From: Arthrobacter sp. PAMC25564
Lineage (GTDB): Bacteria > Actinomycetota > Actinomycetes > Actinomycetales > Micrococcaceae
Assembly: GCF_004798705.1 (NCBI RefSeq)
Contig: NZ_CP039290.1
Location: 1,550,001-1,614,000 of the forward strand
Length of the DNA: 64,000 nucleotides
Direction of reading: 5' to 3'
The position numbers and the translations under genes were made by a program. Under the pieces are notes generated by a model that saw only the letters and a list, made by a program, of their open reading frames with translations, did no database searches and was not told the DNA's origin. This document shows positions 43,144 through 53,730 of the stretch, one piece after another (the first letter of the stretch is position 1; each line of letters opens with the position of its first letter).

Positions 43144-44658
43144 ATGATCAGCGCCTACACCGGAACCCAGATACGAGAGACTGAAAAGCCTTTACTGGAC
43201 AAATGTATGGGCGCTGTCCTCATGCAGCGGGCGGCGTACGGCCTGGCAAACACCGTGGTCCGTGAGCTGCGGGGCCGGGGCGAGCGACCCTACGGCGCCA
43301 GCGTCACCGTGCTGGCCGGCAAGGGCAACAACGGCGGCGACGGGCTTTTCGCCGCGGCGATGCTGGCCGGCCGGGGAATGCGGACGACGGCGGTGCTCAC
43401 CGCCGGGGATGCACACGAGGCCGGTCTGGCCGCGTTCAGGAAGTCCGGAGGCAGGGCGGTGGCCCTCACCGCGGACAACGTCGCGGAGCTGGCGGCGGCT
43501 GCCGCCGGGACCGACGTCGTGATTGATGCCGTCCTCGGTACCGGGGCCCAAGGCGGGCTCCGGGGCCCCGCCGCTGCCCTGATCACCGCGCTGGATCGGA
43601 CACGCCCCGGGCTGGTGATTGCCTGCGACATACCGAGCGGGGTCGACGCGGACAGCGGAGAGGCCCCCGGGCCGGTGCTCACCGCCGGGGTGACCGTGAC
43701 CTTCGGAGCCGCCAAGGCCGGCCTGCTGGCCGACCCCGGAGCGGACTATGCCGGCCGGGTGCGGGTCATCCCGATCGGAATCGAAGCTGGACTCCCGTGG
43801 CCGGCCCTGCGGCGGCTTGAAGCCGGCGATCTTTCCGCGCTGCTGCCACGCCCGGCGCGGCGGGCGCACAAGTACTCGAGGGGAGTGCTCGGGGTGGTGG
43901 CGGGCTCCGGCGCCTATCCCGGCGCCGCGGTGCTGGCCTGCAGGGGCGCCCTCGCAGCCGGCGCCGGAATGGTGCGCTACCTTGGTCCGCCGGACGTCGC
44001 CGACCTGGTCCGCCGGTCCTGTCCCGAGGTCGTGTGCAGCACCGGCACCGTTGCTGATACGCGCGTCCAGGCCTGGCTCGTGGGCCCCGGGCTGGATGAC
44101 TCCGATGAGCAGCAGTTGCAGCGCGCCCGCGACGCCGCAGATTCGGGCCTGCCGACGGTCGCCGACGCCGGCGCCTTGCCCGCCCTGCCGGAGGTGCTGG
44201 CCCCGCAAGTGATCCTGACACCCCACGCCGGCGAACTGGCAGCATTGCTGCAGCGCCTCGGGGTCGCATTGGACCGTTCCGCGGTGGAAGCCTCCACGCT
44301 CGGCGCGGTGCGGCAGGCCGCGGGCCTGACCGAAGCCACGGTGCTGCTCAAGGGAGCGACCACCCTCGTGGCCTCCCCCTTCCAGGACTTCTACAGCCAG
44401 GCCGAGGGCACGCCCTGGATCGCCACGGCAGGCAGCGGCGATGTCCTGGCCGGAATGATCGGGGCGCTGCTTGCCCAGTTGGGTGCCGACGTCAGGCTCT
44501 TTGGCGACCGTGGCATCGATCCCGACGAAAGATGGGCGGCGATCGCCGCGATGGCAGCCAGCCTCCACGGCCGTGCCGGAGTGCGGGCCTCAGCCGGGGG
44601 ACCGGTGACGGCCACGGCCATCGCCCGGGCCGTTCCGGAGGTGCTTCGGGAACTGTAG
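43144..44658 (+). CDS. nnr: Bifunctional NAD(P)H-hydrate repair enzyme
   Basis: Repairs damaged NAD(P)HX. 504 residues: the N-terminal epimerase domain (YjeF_N, residues 1 to about 215; VLAGKGNNGGDGLFAA) and a C-terminal ADP-dependent dehydratase domain of ribokinase fold (VLLKGATTLVA; ATAGSGDVLAGMIGAL). Both active-site signatures are intact. The ATG has no strong Shine-Dalgarno. A 51-bp gap follows acpS. Confidence 0.95.
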   Translation: MISAYTGTQIRETEKPLLDKCMGAVLMQRAAYGLANTVVRELRGRGERPYGASVTVLAGKGNNGGDGLFAAAMLAGRGMRTTAVLTAGDAHEAGLAAFRKSGGRAVALTADNVAELAAAAAGTDVVIDAVLGTGAQGGLRGPAAALITALDRTRPGLVIACDIPSGVDADSGEAPGPVLTAGVTVTFGAAKAGLLADPGADYAGRVRVIPIGIEAGLPWPALRRLEAGDLSALLPRPARRAHKYSRGVLGVVAGSGAYPGAAVLACRGALAAGAGMVRYLGPPDVADLVRRSCPEVVCSTGTVADTRVQAWLVGPGLDDSDEQQLQRARDAADSGLPTVADAGALPALPEVLAPQVILTPHAGELAALLQRLGVALDRSAVEASTLGAVRQAAGLTEATVLLKGATTLVASPFQDFYSQAEGTPWIATAGSGDVLAGMIGALLAQLGADVRLFGDRGIDPDERWAAIAAMAASLHGRAGVRASAGGPVTATAIARAVPEVLREL

Positions 44659-44747
44659 CCGGAAGTGCACAACGCCGCCCAACACGGATAGTAACCTTAC
44701 TTACCAGTAGGCTGTTAAGGATTGTCTGCAACGCACGAGGAGAACAC

Positions 44748-47189
44748 ATGGAAGTCTGGCCCGGAACGGCATACCCGCTGGGAGCCACCTTTGACGGCAC
44801 TGGTACCAACTTTGCCCTGTTCAGCGAACTCGCCGAGCGTGTGGAGCTCTGTCTCCTGGCCGACGACCTGAGCGAAACCCGGATTGAGCTCACCGAGGTG
44901 GACGGCTACGTCTGGCACTGCTACCTGCCGCAGATCCAGCCGGGCCAGAAGTACGGCTACCGGGTCTACGGACCGTACGAGCCGGAAACAGGAAACCGCT
45001 TCAACCCCAACAAGCTCCTGCTTGACCCCTACGCCAAGGCAATCCAGGGCGAGATCGACTGGGAACCGGCGCTCTTCTCCTACAACTTCGGCGACCCCAC
45101 GTCGCGGAACGATGAGGACTCGGCCCCGCACACGATGCACGGTGTGGTCATCAACCCGTTCTTCGACTGGGACGGCGACCGTCTGCTGCGCATCCCGTAC
45201 CACCAGTCGGTGATCTACGAGGCCCACGTCAAGGGCCTGACCGAGCTGCACCCGGAGATCCCGGAAGAACAGCGCGGCACCTACGCCGGCGTCTCCCACC
45301 CCGCCGTGATCGACCACCTCAAGAAACTCGGCGTCACAGCGATCGAACTCATGCCCGTCCACCAGTTCATCAACGACGGCACCCTGGTGGAGAAGGGCCT
45401 GAACAACTATTGGGGCTACAACACCATCGGCTTCTTCGCGCCGCAGAACACCTACAGCTCCTCCGGAGACGTCGGGCACCAGGTCCAGGAGTTCAAGGCC
45501 ATGGTCCGTGAGCTGCACAAGGCCGGCATCGAGGTGATCCTTGACGTGGTCTACAACCACACCGCTGAGGGCAACCACCTCGGCCCCACGCTGTCCTTCA
45601 AGGGCATCGACAACCAGGCGTACTACCGTCTGGTCGAAGGTGACCTGAAGCATTACATGGACTACACCGGCACCGGAAACTCGCTGAACGTCCGGCACCC
45701 GCACTCCCTGCAGCTGCTCATGGACTCGCTCCGGTACTGGGTGACCGAAATGCACGTCGACGGCTTCCGCTTCGACCTCGCCTCCACCCTCGCCCGCGAG
45801 TTCTACGACGTGGACAAGCTGTCCACCTTCTTCGAACTCATCCAGCAGGACCCCATCGTCTCCCAGGTGAAGCTCATCGCCGAGCCGTGGGACGTCGGCC
45901 CCGGCGGGTACCAGGTGGGCAATTTCCCGCCGCAGTGGACGGAATGGAACGGCAAGTACCGGGACACGGTCCGCGACTTCTGGCGCGGGGAACCGTCCAC
46001 CCTGGGCGAATTCGCGTCGCGGCTGACCGGCTCGGCAGACCTGTACGAGAGCTCGGCCCGGCGCCCCGTGGCATCCATCAACTTCGTCACCGCCCACGAC
46101 GGCTTCACCATGCGCGACCTTGTGTCCTACAACGAGAAGCACAACGAAGCCAACGGCGAAGGCAACAACGACGGCGAATCGCATAACCGTTCCTGGAACT
46201 GCGGTGAAGAGGGAGACAGCGACGACGACATCGTGCTGACCCTCCGGGCCCGCCAGCAGCGCAACTTCATTGCCACGCTCCTGCTCTCGCAGGGCGTCCC
46301 GATGCTCCTGCACGGCGACGAGCTGGGCCGCACACAGCGGGGCAATAATAACTCCTACTGCCAGGATTCCGAACTGAGCTGGATCCACTGGGACGCCATG
46401 GACCAGCCCCTGGTCGAGTTCACCGCGTTCGTCAACAAGCTCCGCCACGACCACCCGACCTTCCGCCGCAGCCGTTTCTTTGACGGCCGCCCGGTGCGCC
46501 GGGGCGAGGGCGAGAAACTGCCGGACATTGTCTGGCTGAAGACGGACGGCACCGAAATGCTGCCTGAGGACTGGGGCAGCGGCTTCGGCCGGTCGATCGG
46601 CGTCTTTTATAACGGACACGGCATCCAGGAGCAGGACTCCCGGGGGCGCCGGATCACGGATGACAGCTTCCTGCTGGGCTTCAATGCCCATGACGAAAGC
46701 GTTGACTTCCTGCTGCCCGCCGATGAGTACTCCCCGTTCTGGGAGCTGCTCGTGGACACCGCGGACCGGGGCGACGCGGAACCGCTCAAGGCCGGCTCCG
46801 TTCTGACGCTCGAGGCCAAGTCGCTCGTGGTGCTGCGGGCCTACTCCGGCCCGGAGGTGGAGGTGGATTATTCTGCCGCGGCGTCGGTGGTTGCCATGTC
46901 CGAGGCTTCGGAAGACGGCGTTCCCGCAGAGAAGGCTCCCGCAGGGAAGGCTGCTGCAGGCGAGGCCCCTGTCGAAACGGCCCCCGCAGCCGCGGATCCT
47001 GTGGCGAGCGATCCTGTGGCGAGCGATCCTGTGGCGGCCGATCCTGTGGCGGCCGAACCTGCGGCGGCCGATCCCGCCAAGGGTGGTCCTGCGAAGGGCG
47101 CCGCTGACAAGGGCTCCGGTTCGAAGAAACCGGCGGCGACGAAACCTGCGGCGAGGGGACCGAAGGCCCCTAAGGGATCCGCCTCATGA
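44748..47189 (+). CDS. glgX: Glycogen debranching enzyme GlgX with repeat-rich tail
   Basis: Isoamylase-type GH13 enzyme that removes short branches from glycogen and supplies linear maltodextrins to TreY. 813 residues from the ATG at 44748 (after GAGGAGA); the usual length is near 700. CBM48 domain at the N-terminus, then catalytic motifs: nucleophile Asp in DGFRFDLAS, Glu in IAEPWD, and FVTAHDGFT. From about residue 705 a low-complexity Ala/Pro/Lys tail contains [15 protein letters not shown] repeats. The stop overlaps treY (ATGA). Confidence 0.95.
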   Translation: MEVWPGTAYPLGATFDGTGTNFALFSELAERVELCLLADDLSETRIELTEVDGYVWHCYLPQIQPGQKYGYRVYGPYEPETGNRFNPNKLLLDPYAKAIQGEIDWEPALFSYNFGDPTSRNDEDSAPHTMHGVVINPFFDWDGDRLLRIPYHQSVIYEAHVKGLTELHPEIPEEQRGTYAGVSHPAVIDHLKKLGVTAIELMPVHQFINDGTLVEKGLNNYWGYNTIGFFAPQNTYSSSGDVGHQVQEFKAMVRELHKAGIEVILDVVYNHTAEGNHLGPTLSFKGIDNQAYYRLVEGDLKHYMDYTGTGNSLNVRHPHSLQLLMDSLRYWVTEMHVDGFRFDLASTLAREFYDVDKLSTFFELIQQDPIVSQVKLIAEPWDVGPGGYQVGNFPPQWTEWNGKYRDTVRDFWRGEPSTLGEFASRLTGSADLYESSARRPVASINFVTAHDGFTMRDLVSYNEKHNEANGEGNNDGESHNRSWNCGEEGDSDDDIVLTLRARQQRNFIATLLLSQGVPMLLHGDELGRTQRGNNNSYCQDSELSWIHWDAMDQPLVEFTAFVNKLRHDHPTFRRSRFFDGRPVRRGEGEKLPDIVWLKTDGTEMLPEDWGSGFGRSIGVFYNGHGIQEQDSRGRRITDDSFLLGFNAHDESVDFLLPADEYSPFWELLVDTADRGDAEPLKAGSVLTLEAKSLVVLRAYSGPEVEVDYSAAASVVAMSEASEDGVPAEKAPAGKAAAGEAPVETAPAAADPVASDPVASDPVAADPVAAEPAAADPAKGGPAKGAADKGSGSKKPAATKPAARGPKAPKGSAS
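46995..47078 (+). repeat. 15-bp tandem repeats in the glgX tail
   Basis: Five 15-bp units plus a partial one. Units 1-2 are identical (GATCCTGTGGCGAGC), units 3-4 are identical (GATCCTGTGGCGGCC), and unit 5 differs by two bases from unit 4. In frame, so copy-number change only lengthens the tail. Confidence 0.9.
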
Positions 47190-49498
47190 GGGCGCCGGCC
47201 TCAACCTACCGGCTCCAGATCCGGAAAGGCTTCACGCTCCAGGACGCCGCGGAAACCGTGCCGTACCTGAAGTCGCTCGGCGTGGACTGGGTCTACCTCT
47301 CGCCAATCCTGACGGCCGAGCGGGGCTCTGACCACGGCTACGACGTCACCGACCCTTCCGCCGTCGACCCAGACCGTGGCGGGGCCGAGGGCCTCGTGGC
47401 GGTGTCGCGGGCGGCACGGGAAGCCGGAATGGGGGTGCTGGTTGACATCGTGCCCAACCATGTCGGCGTCGCCACCCCCGCCCAGAACCCGTGGTGGTGG
47501 TCGCTGCTCAAGGAAGGCCGGAAATCCCGCTATGCCCAGGCTTTCGACGTCGACTGGGACTTTGGCGCCGGGCGCATCCGGATTCCCGTGCTTGGCGATG
47601 ATTCGGACCTCGATCAGCTGGGGATCCGGGACGGGGAGCTGCGGTACTACGACCACCGCTTCCCGCTCGCCGACGGCAGCTATAGCGCAGGTGATGACCC
47701 CCGCGAGGTCCATGACCGGCAGCACTACGAGCTGATCGGCTGGCGGCGGGCGGACAACGAACTGAACTACCGGCGCTTTTTCGCCGTCAACGCGCTCGCC
47801 GGGATACGGGTGGAGGTCCCGGAGGTCTTCGATGAAGCCCACGCCGAGGTCATCCGCTGGTTCCGGGAAGGGCTCGTCGACGGCCTGCGGATCGACCACC
47901 CGGACGGACTGGCCGACCCGGAAGGCTACCTGCGCCGGTTGCGGGAGGCCACGGGCGGCAGCTACCTCCTGATCGAGAAGATCCTCGAACCGGGCGAGGC
48001 GCTCCCTTCCGGCTTCGCATGCGAGGGGACCACCGGTTACGACGCCCTCGCCGACGTGGACCGGGTCTTCGTCGACGCCGGCGGACAGGCGCCCCTCGAT
48101 GCGCTCGACGCCGAACTCCGCGGCGGCCTGACGGTGGACTACGAAGAGATGGTCCGGGGCACCAAACGCCGGATCACCGACGGGATCCTGCACTCCGAGA
48201 TGCTCCGGCTGGCCCGGCTGGTACCCGCCGGTGCCGGCCTCACGGTGGAGGCTGCCGCCGACGTGCTCGCCGAAATCATCGCCGCCTTCCCGGTCTACCG
48301 CACCTACCTGCCCGAAGGTGCGGACGTCCTGAAGGAGGCGTGCGAACTCGCCGTCCGCCGCCGGCCCGAACTGGACGACGGCGTCGGAGCGCTGCTCCCG
48401 CTGCTGCTCGACGGCTCGGCCGAACTCGGCCGCCGCTTCCAGCAGACCTCCGGTATGGTGATGGCCAAGGGCGTGGAAGACACGGCGTTCTTCCGCTACA
48501 CCCGCCTCGGCACCCTGACCGAAGTCGGCGCCGATCCGACGGAATTTGCCGTTACACCGGATGAATTCCACACCAGGATGGCACGCCGCCAGGCCCGGCT
48601 CCCGCTGTCCATGACCACGCTCAGCACACACGACACGAAACGCAGCGAGGATACCCGGGCACGGATCTCGGCGCTCGCGGAGCTGGCGCCGGAGTGGAAA
48701 GCCTCGCTGGGCCGGATCAGGGAACTGGCACCATTGCCCGACGGGCCGCTGGCGAACCTGCTGTGGCAGGCTGTTGCCGGCGTCTGGCCCGCGGACCGGG
48801 AACGGCTGCAGGCCTACGCCCGGAAGGCCGCGCGCGAGGCCGGCAGCTCGACGAACTGGACCGACCCGGACGCGGCCTTTGAGGAGACCCTGGCAGCCGC
48901 CGTCGACGCAGCCTTCGACAACGCGGCGGTGCGCGCGGAGCTGGATGCCCTGCTGGCCGTGCTGGAACCGTACGGCGCCTCCAACGCGCTGGGCGCCAAG
49001 CTGGTGCAGCTGACCATGCCGGGTGTTCCGGACGTCTACCAGGGCACCGAATTCTGGGACCGTTCGCTGACCGACCCGGACAACCGCAGGCCCGTGGACT
49101 TCGGTGAGCGACGCCGGGCCCTGGCCGCGCTCGATGCCGGCGACCGGCCGGCGTCGTTCCGGGACGATGCGGCGAAGCTCCTGGTCACCTCGAGGGCGCT
49201 GCGCCTGCGCCGGGACCGTCCGGAGCTGTTCGCCGGCTATGCCCCGGTGCCGGCCACCGGTTCCGCCGTGCGGCACCTGCTCGCCTTTGACCGCGGCAGT
49301 GGCTCCCCGGGGGCGCTCACCCTCGCGACCCGGCTGCCCCGCGGGCTGGAGCGGCAGGGCGGCTGGCAGGATACGGCCATCCGGCTGGCCGCCGAGATGA
49401 AGGATGAACTGACGGGCAACACCTTCGGCCCGGGCACCGTGGAGGTGGGGGAACTCCTCCGGGACTACCCGGTGGCACTGCTGGCGCCTACGGCCTGA
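47186..49498 (+). CDS. treY: Maltooligosyl trehalose synthase
   Basis: TreY turns the reducing end of a maltodextrin into an alpha,alpha-1,1 trehalose unit. It has 770 residues. [20 protein letters not shown] at the N-terminus, [27 protein letters not shown] and the C-terminal [16 protein letters not shown] identify it. It is translationally coupled to glgX and followed 44 bp later by treZ. Confidence 0.97.
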   Translation: MRAPASTYRLQIRKGFTLQDAAETVPYLKSLGVDWVYLSPILTAERGSDHGYDVTDPSAVDPDRGGAEGLVAVSRAAREAGMGVLVDIVPNHVGVATPAQNPWWWSLLKEGRKSRYAQAFDVDWDFGAGRIRIPVLGDDSDLDQLGIRDGELRYYDHRFPLADGSYSAGDDPREVHDRQHYELIGWRRADNELNYRRFFAVNALAGIRVEVPEVFDEAHAEVIRWFREGLVDGLRIDHPDGLADPEGYLRRLREATGGSYLLIEKILEPGEALPSGFACEGTTGYDALADVDRVFVDAGGQAPLDALDAELRGGLTVDYEEMVRGTKRRITDGILHSEMLRLARLVPAGAGLTVEAAADVLAEIIAAFPVYRTYLPEGADVLKEACELAVRRRPELDDGVGALLPLLLDGSAELGRRFQQTSGMVMAKGVEDTAFFRYTRLGTLTEVGADPTEFAVTPDEFHTRMARRQARLPLSMTTLSTHDTKRSEDTRARISALAELAPEWKASLGRIRELAPLPDGPLANLLWQAVAGVWPADRERLQAYARKAAREAGSSTNWTDPDAAFEETLAAAVDAAFDNAAVRAELDALLAVLEPYGASNALGAKLVQLTMPGVPDVYQGTEFWDRSLTDPDNRRPVDFGERRRALAALDAGDRPASFRDDAAKLLVTSRALRLRRDRPELFAGYAPVPATGSAVRHLLAFDRGSGSPGALTLATRLPRGLERQGGWQDTAIRLAAEMKDELTGNTFGPGTVEVGELLRDYPVALLAPTA

Positions 49499-49542
49499 AC
49501 GCATTCACTCACAAGCACCGAACCGGGGAACGGAAAAACGCG

Positions 49543-51333
49543 ATGACCTTGCCTGCAAGCGGAACCCAACGCTTTGACCTTTGGGCGCCGGACGCGGAGG
49601 CAGTGACACTGCTCGCCGACGGCCGGCAGTATCCGATGAGCCGTACCGGCAGCGGTATCGACGGGCAGCCCGGCGGCTGGTGGAGCGCCGCCGGCGCCCC
49701 CGCCGTCGGCGAGGTGGACTACGGCTACCTCCTGGATGGGGAGACGACGCCGCTGCCGGACCCCCGGTCCCGGCGCCAGCCAGCGGGTGTCCACTCCCTG
49801 TCCCGGACCTTCGACGCCGGCCAACACGAGTGGGCGGACGGCCAATGGGCCGGGCGTGAGCTGGCCGGCGCCGTGATCTACGAGCTGCACGTCGGGACCT
49901 TCACCCCCGAGGGCACCCTCGATGCCGCCGCCGGCAAGCTGGGCTACCTCGCGGACCTCGGGGTCGACTTTGTCGAACTGCTGCCCGTCAACGGCTTCAA
50001 CGGCACCCACAACTGGGGCTACGACGGCGTCCTGTGGTACGCCGTCCACGAAGGCTACGGCGGCCCCGCGGCGTACCAGCGCTTCATCGATGCGGCCCAC
50101 GCCGCGGGCCTGGGTGTCATCCAGGACGTGGTCTACAACCATCTGGGCCCCAGCGGGAACTACCTTTCCCGTTTCGGGCCGTACCTGAAGTCCGGGGAGG
50201 GCAACACCTGGGGGGATTCCGTCAACCTGGACGGTCCGGGCTCGGACGAGGTGCGCCGCTACATCCTGGACAATGCCGCCATGTGGCTCCGGGACTACCA
50301 CGTGGACGGGCTGCGCCTCGATGCGGTGCACGCCTTCAAGGACGAACGGGCGGTGCATCTGCTCGAGGAGTTCGGCGCCCTGGCTGACGCCGTTTTCGCG
50401 GAGACCGGGCGTCCCGCCACCATGATCGCCGAATCGGACCTGAATGACCCGCGCCTGCTCTACCCGCGGGACGTCAACGGCTACGGCCTCGCGGGGCAGT
50501 GGAGCGATGACTTCCACCACGCCGTCCATGTCAGCGTCAGCGGCGAGACCACCGGCTACTACGAGGATTTCGGCTCCGTCGGCGCGCTGGCGAAGGTCAT
50601 GGTTGATGGCTTCTTCCACGACGGCAGCTACTCCAGCTTCCGCGGCCGGCACCACGGCCGGCCCATCAACACGGACCTGGTCCACCCGGCCGCCCTCGTG
50701 GTCTGCAGCCAGAACCACGACCAGATCGGCAACCGGGCCACCGGAGACCGGCTCTCCCAGACCCTGGGGTACGGGCCGCTGGCACTCGCCGCCGTCGCCA
50801 CCCTGACGTCGCCGTTCACGCCGATGCTGTTTATGGGCGAGGAGTATGGCGCCACCACACCGTGGCAGTTCTTCACCTCGCACCCGGAACCCGAACTCGG
50901 GAAGGCCACCGCGGAGGGCCGGATCCGGGAGTTCGAGCGGATGGGGTGGGACCCCGCCGTCGTGCCCGACCCGCAGGACCCGGAAACCTTCACCCGTTCC
51001 AAACTCGACTGGTCCCAAGCCGCCGAAGGGGACCACGCCCGCCTGCTGGAGCTCTACCGGCAGTTGATTGCGCTGCGCCGTTCGACGCCTGAGCTCGCCG
51101 GCCTCGGCTTCGAGGACACCGCCGTGGCCTACAGTGCGGCCGACGGCTGGCTGCGCCTGCGCCGCGGCAGCACGGAGGTGGCGATGAACTTCTCCGCCGA
51201 ACCGCGGCGCATCGTCATTGCCGGTTCCTCGATCGCGCTGGCCACCGACGCCGGCGTGCGCCTCGACAAGGTCCTTGGCGGCGGCGGCCAGCTCGGCCTG
51301 CCCGGCCACAGCGCCGCCATCATCTCGAAATAA
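49543..51333 (+). CDS. treZ: Malto-oligosyltrehalose trehalohydrolase
   Basis: TreZ releases trehalose from the product of TreY. It has 596 residues: a CBM48-like N-terminus ([17 protein letters not shown]), then GH13 motifs [27 protein letters not shown] (nucleophile Asp), MIAESDLND (acid Glu) and [14 protein letters not shown]. With glgX and treY it forms the glycogen-to-trehalose operon. Confidence 0.97.
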   Translation: MTLPASGTQRFDLWAPDAEAVTLLADGRQYPMSRTGSGIDGQPGGWWSAAGAPAVGEVDYGYLLDGETTPLPDPRSRRQPAGVHSLSRTFDAGQHEWADGQWAGRELAGAVIYELHVGTFTPEGTLDAAAGKLGYLADLGVDFVELLPVNGFNGTHNWGYDGVLWYAVHEGYGGPAAYQRFIDAAHAAGLGVIQDVVYNHLGPSGNYLSRFGPYLKSGEGNTWGDSVNLDGPGSDEVRRYILDNAAMWLRDYHVDGLRLDAVHAFKDERAVHLLEEFGALADAVFAETGRPATMIAESDLNDPRLLYPRDVNGYGLAGQWSDDFHHAVHVSVSGETTGYYEDFGSVGALAKVMVDGFFHDGSYSSFRGRHHGRPINTDLVHPAALVVCSQNHDQIGNRATGDRLSQTLGYGPLALAAVATLTSPFTPMLFMGEEYGATTPWQFFTSHPEPELGKATAEGRIREFERMGWDPAVVPDPQDPETFTRSKLDWSQAAEGDHARLLELYRQLIALRRSTPELAGLGFEDTAVAYSAADGWLRLRRGSTEVAMNFSAEPRRIVIAGSSIALATDAGVRLDKVLGGGGQLGLPGHSAAIISK

Positions 51334-51348
51334 GACAGGATAGTACGT

Positions 51349-52395
51349 ATGACTTATGTTGCAGCAGAAACCCGTTACGACTCCATGCCCTACCGCCGCG
51401 TGGGCCGCAGCGGGCTGAAGCTCCCGGCCATTTCGCTGGGCCTTTGGCACAACTTTGGCGACGACAAGCCTTTCGAAACCCAGCGGGCCATCCTGCGCCG
51501 GGCCTTCGACCTCGGCGTCAACCACTTCGACCTCGCCAACAATTACGGCCCGGCGGCCGGCTCGGCCGAGACCAACTTCGGCCGCCACCTGCGCGACGAT
51601 TTCAGGCCGTACCGGGATGAGCTCATCATTTCGACCAAGGCCGGCTACGACATGTGGCCGGGCCCGTTCGGCGAATGGGGCTCCCGCAAGTACCTGCTCG
51701 CGAGCCTGGACCAGTCGCTGAACCGCATGGGCCTGGAGTACGTGGACATCTTCTACAGCCACCGCCCGGACCCGGAGACGCCGATGGAAGAGACCATGGG
51801 CGCACTGGATGCGGCCGTCCGCTCCGGCAAGGCCCTGTACGCCGGCATCTCCTCCTACACCCCCGAGCAAACCCTCGAGGCGGCACGGATCCTGCGGGAA
51901 CTTGGCACGCCACTGCTGATCCACCAGCCCAGCTACTCCATGCTGAACCGCTGGACCGAAAACGGCAGCCCCAACCTCTACGAGGCGCTGGAGCAGGTGG
52001 GCGCAGGCTGCATCGCGTTCTCCCCGCTGGCCCAGGGCATGCTCACCGACCGCTACCTGGAGGGCATCCCGGCCGATTCACGCGCCGCCCAGGCGAAGTC
52101 TCTGGCCGAATCCACCATCACGGCGGACAGGCTGGACCGGGTGCGCGGGCTCAACGGCATCGCCGAAGGCCGCGGCCAGTCGCTGGCACAGATGGCCATC
52201 GCGTGGATCCTCCGCGGCCAGGCCAGGGGATCGTCCGTGAGTTCTGCGCTCGTCGGCGCCTCCAGCGTCAGCCAGCTCGAGGACACACTCTCCGCCATCA
52301 ACAACCTGGACTTCTCGGCGGAGGAGCTCACGGCCATCGAAGAGTTCGCCGTTGAGTCGGACATCAACCTGTGGGCGCAGAAACAGCCCGGCTGA
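51349..52395 (+). CDS. Aldo/keto reductase, YghZ (L-glyceraldehyde-3-phosphate reductase) type
   Basis: 348-residue AKR of the AKR14 group. The catalytic residues are visible: Asp and Tyr in HFDLANNYGPAAGSAE, Lys in ISTKAGYDMW, His in IFYSHRPDPETPMEET. The sequence MPYRRVGRSGLKLPAISLGLWHNFGD is close to E. coli YghZ/GprS, which reduces methylglyoxal and L-glyceraldehyde 3-phosphate. It lies 15 bp after treZ and may be in the same transcript. Confidence 0.92.
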   Translation: MTYVAAETRYDSMPYRRVGRSGLKLPAISLGLWHNFGDDKPFETQRAILRRAFDLGVNHFDLANNYGPAAGSAETNFGRHLRDDFRPYRDELIISTKAGYDMWPGPFGEWGSRKYLLASLDQSLNRMGLEYVDIFYSHRPDPETPMEETMGALDAAVRSGKALYAGISSYTPEQTLEAARILRELGTPLLIHQPSYSMLNRWTENGSPNLYEALEQVGAGCIAFSPLAQGMLTDRYLEGIPADSRAAQAKSLAESTITADRLDRVRGLNGIAEGRGQSLAQMAIAWILRGQARGSSVSSALVGASSVSQLEDTLSAINNLDFSAEELTAIEEFAVESDINLWAQKQPG

Positions 52396-52458
52396 CCGCC
52401 TGACGTAACAGAGGACCAGGCGGCGGACGGGAACAACCAGGGACCCGGCGCCGTTGGG

Positions 52459-52535
52459 TAGAATACTAAGGGCGCCGTATGGCGCCGTGCCCGTCTGCGG
52501 CCGTCGCACATCAGAGTGCGTCCCCGACGGGCACG
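52459..52535 (+). promoter_or_regulatory. Candidate promoter and structured leader of ino1
   Basis: TAGAAT (52459-52464) is a likely -10. The leader then holds GGCGCC-GTAT-GGCGCC (52471-52486), a perfect 10-bp CGTGCCCGTC/GACGGGCACG pair (52486-52495 with 52526-52535) and an inner CGCAC/GTGCG. The structure ends 25 bases before the ino1 start. Confidence 0.4.
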
Positions 52536-52560
52536 TGAAGTTTGTTCTCAAAGGAGTTCC

Positions 52561-53646
52561 GTGTCTTCAAATCCGATTCGTGTTGCAATCGTCGGCGTAG
52601 GTAACTGTGCCACTTCGCTGGTCCAGGGTGTCCAGTACTACCGGGATGCCGACCCCCAGGCCACGATCCCGGGTCTGATGCACGTGGAGTTTGGCAAATA
52701 CCACGTCAACGACGTCGAATTTGTTGCCGCGTTCGACGTCGACGCCAAGAAGGTGGGCCTGGACCTGTCCGAAGCCATCCTGGCCAGCGAAAACAACACC
52801 ATCAAGATCGCCGATGTCCCGCCGACCGGCATCACCGTCCGGCGCGGGCCGACCCTCGACGGGCTCGGCAAGTACTACCTCGAGACCATCGAGCAGTCCA
52901 CCGAGGAGCCCGTCGACGTCGTCCAGGCGCTCAAGGACGCCAAGGTCGACGTGATGGTCTGCTACCTGCCGGTGGGGTCCCAGGAAGCCGCCGAGTTCTA
53001 CGCCCAGTGCGCGATCGACGCCGGCGTGGCCTTCGTCAACGCGCTTCCGGTCTTCATCGCCGGGACCAAGGCCTGGGCTGACAAGTTCACCGCCGCCGGG
53101 GTGCCGATTGTCGGCGATGACATCAAGAGCCAGATCGGTGCCACCATCACGCACCGCGTCATGGCCAAGCTCTTCGAAGACCGCGGGGTCACGCTGGACC
53201 GCACCTACCAGCTGAACGTCGGCGGCAACATGGACTTCAAGAACATGCTGGAGCGCGACCGCCTGGAGTCCAAGAAGATCTCCAAGACGCAGGCCGTCAC
53301 CTCCAACGTCGAGGCCGACATCGCCCCGCGCGACGTCCACATCGGCCCGTCGGACTACGTCCAGTGGCTCGACGACCGCAAATGGGCGTTCGTGCGCCTC
53401 GAGGGCCGCAACTTCGGCGATGCCCCGGTCTCGCTGGAATACAAGCTGGAGGTCTGGGACTCACCCAACTCCGCCGGCGTGATCATCGACGCCATCCGCG
53501 CCGCCAAGATCGGCCTGGACCGCGGCATCGGAGGCCCGCTGATCTCGGCGTCGAGCTACTTCATGAAATCCCCGCCGGAGCAGTTCAACGACGACATCGC
53601 CCGCGAAAAGGTTGAGGCCTTCATCCGCGGCGACCTCGAGCGCTAA
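52561..53646 (+). CDS. ino1: Inositol-3-phosphate synthase
   Basis: Ino1 converts glucose-6-phosphate to 1L-myo-inositol-3-phosphate with NAD. The GTG at 52561 follows AAGGAG and gives 361 residues ([20 protein letters not shown]...), the usual actinobacterial form. The Rossmann glycine motif [12 protein letters not shown], the [14 protein letters not shown] segment and the [11 protein letters not shown] core are intact. Its product feeds phosphatidylinositol and the MshA reaction encoded about 3 kb away. Confidence 0.96.
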   Translation: MSSNPIRVAIVGVGNCATSLVQGVQYYRDADPQATIPGLMHVEFGKYHVNDVEFVAAFDVDAKKVGLDLSEAILASENNTIKIADVPPTGITVRRGPTLDGLGKYYLETIEQSTEEPVDVVQALKDAKVDVMVCYLPVGSQEAAEFYAQCAIDAGVAFVNALPVFIAGTKAWADKFTAAGVPIVGDDIKSQIGATITHRVMAKLFEDRGVTLDRTYQLNVGGNMDFKNMLERDRLESKKISKTQAVTSNVEADIAPRDVHIGPSDYVQWLDDRKWAFVRLEGRNFGDAPVSLEYKLEVWDSPNSAGVIIDAIRAAKIGLDRGIGGPLISASSYFMKSPPEQFNDDIAREKVEAFIRGDLER

Positions 53647-53661
53647 CCCCCTTCCTCACCC

Positions 53662-53730
53662 GCAACGAGGGGTCACTTACGGCCCATAACCACCTTCGGG
53701 ATGGGCCGTAAGTGACCCCGCGTTGCTTTT
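53662..53730. terminator. 65-bp palindrome acting as terminator between ino1 and fhs
   Basis: Two 26-base arms (53662-53687 and 53701-53726) pair with a single mismatch around a 13-base loop, followed by TTTT. Core GGGGTCACTTACGGCCCAT/ATGGGCCGTAAGTGACCCC. It lies between convergent genes and ends four bases before the fhs stop. Confidence 0.88.

Noticed and set aside
46995..47078. Possible CRISPR array
   Set aside because: The units are contiguous 15-mers in a coding frame with no spacers and no cas genes nearby.
44715..51924. Very long minus-strand open frames antisense to glgX, treY and treZ (658-819 codons)
   Set aside because: The plus strand encodes complete GH13 enzymes with active-site motifs; the antisense frames show no family features.
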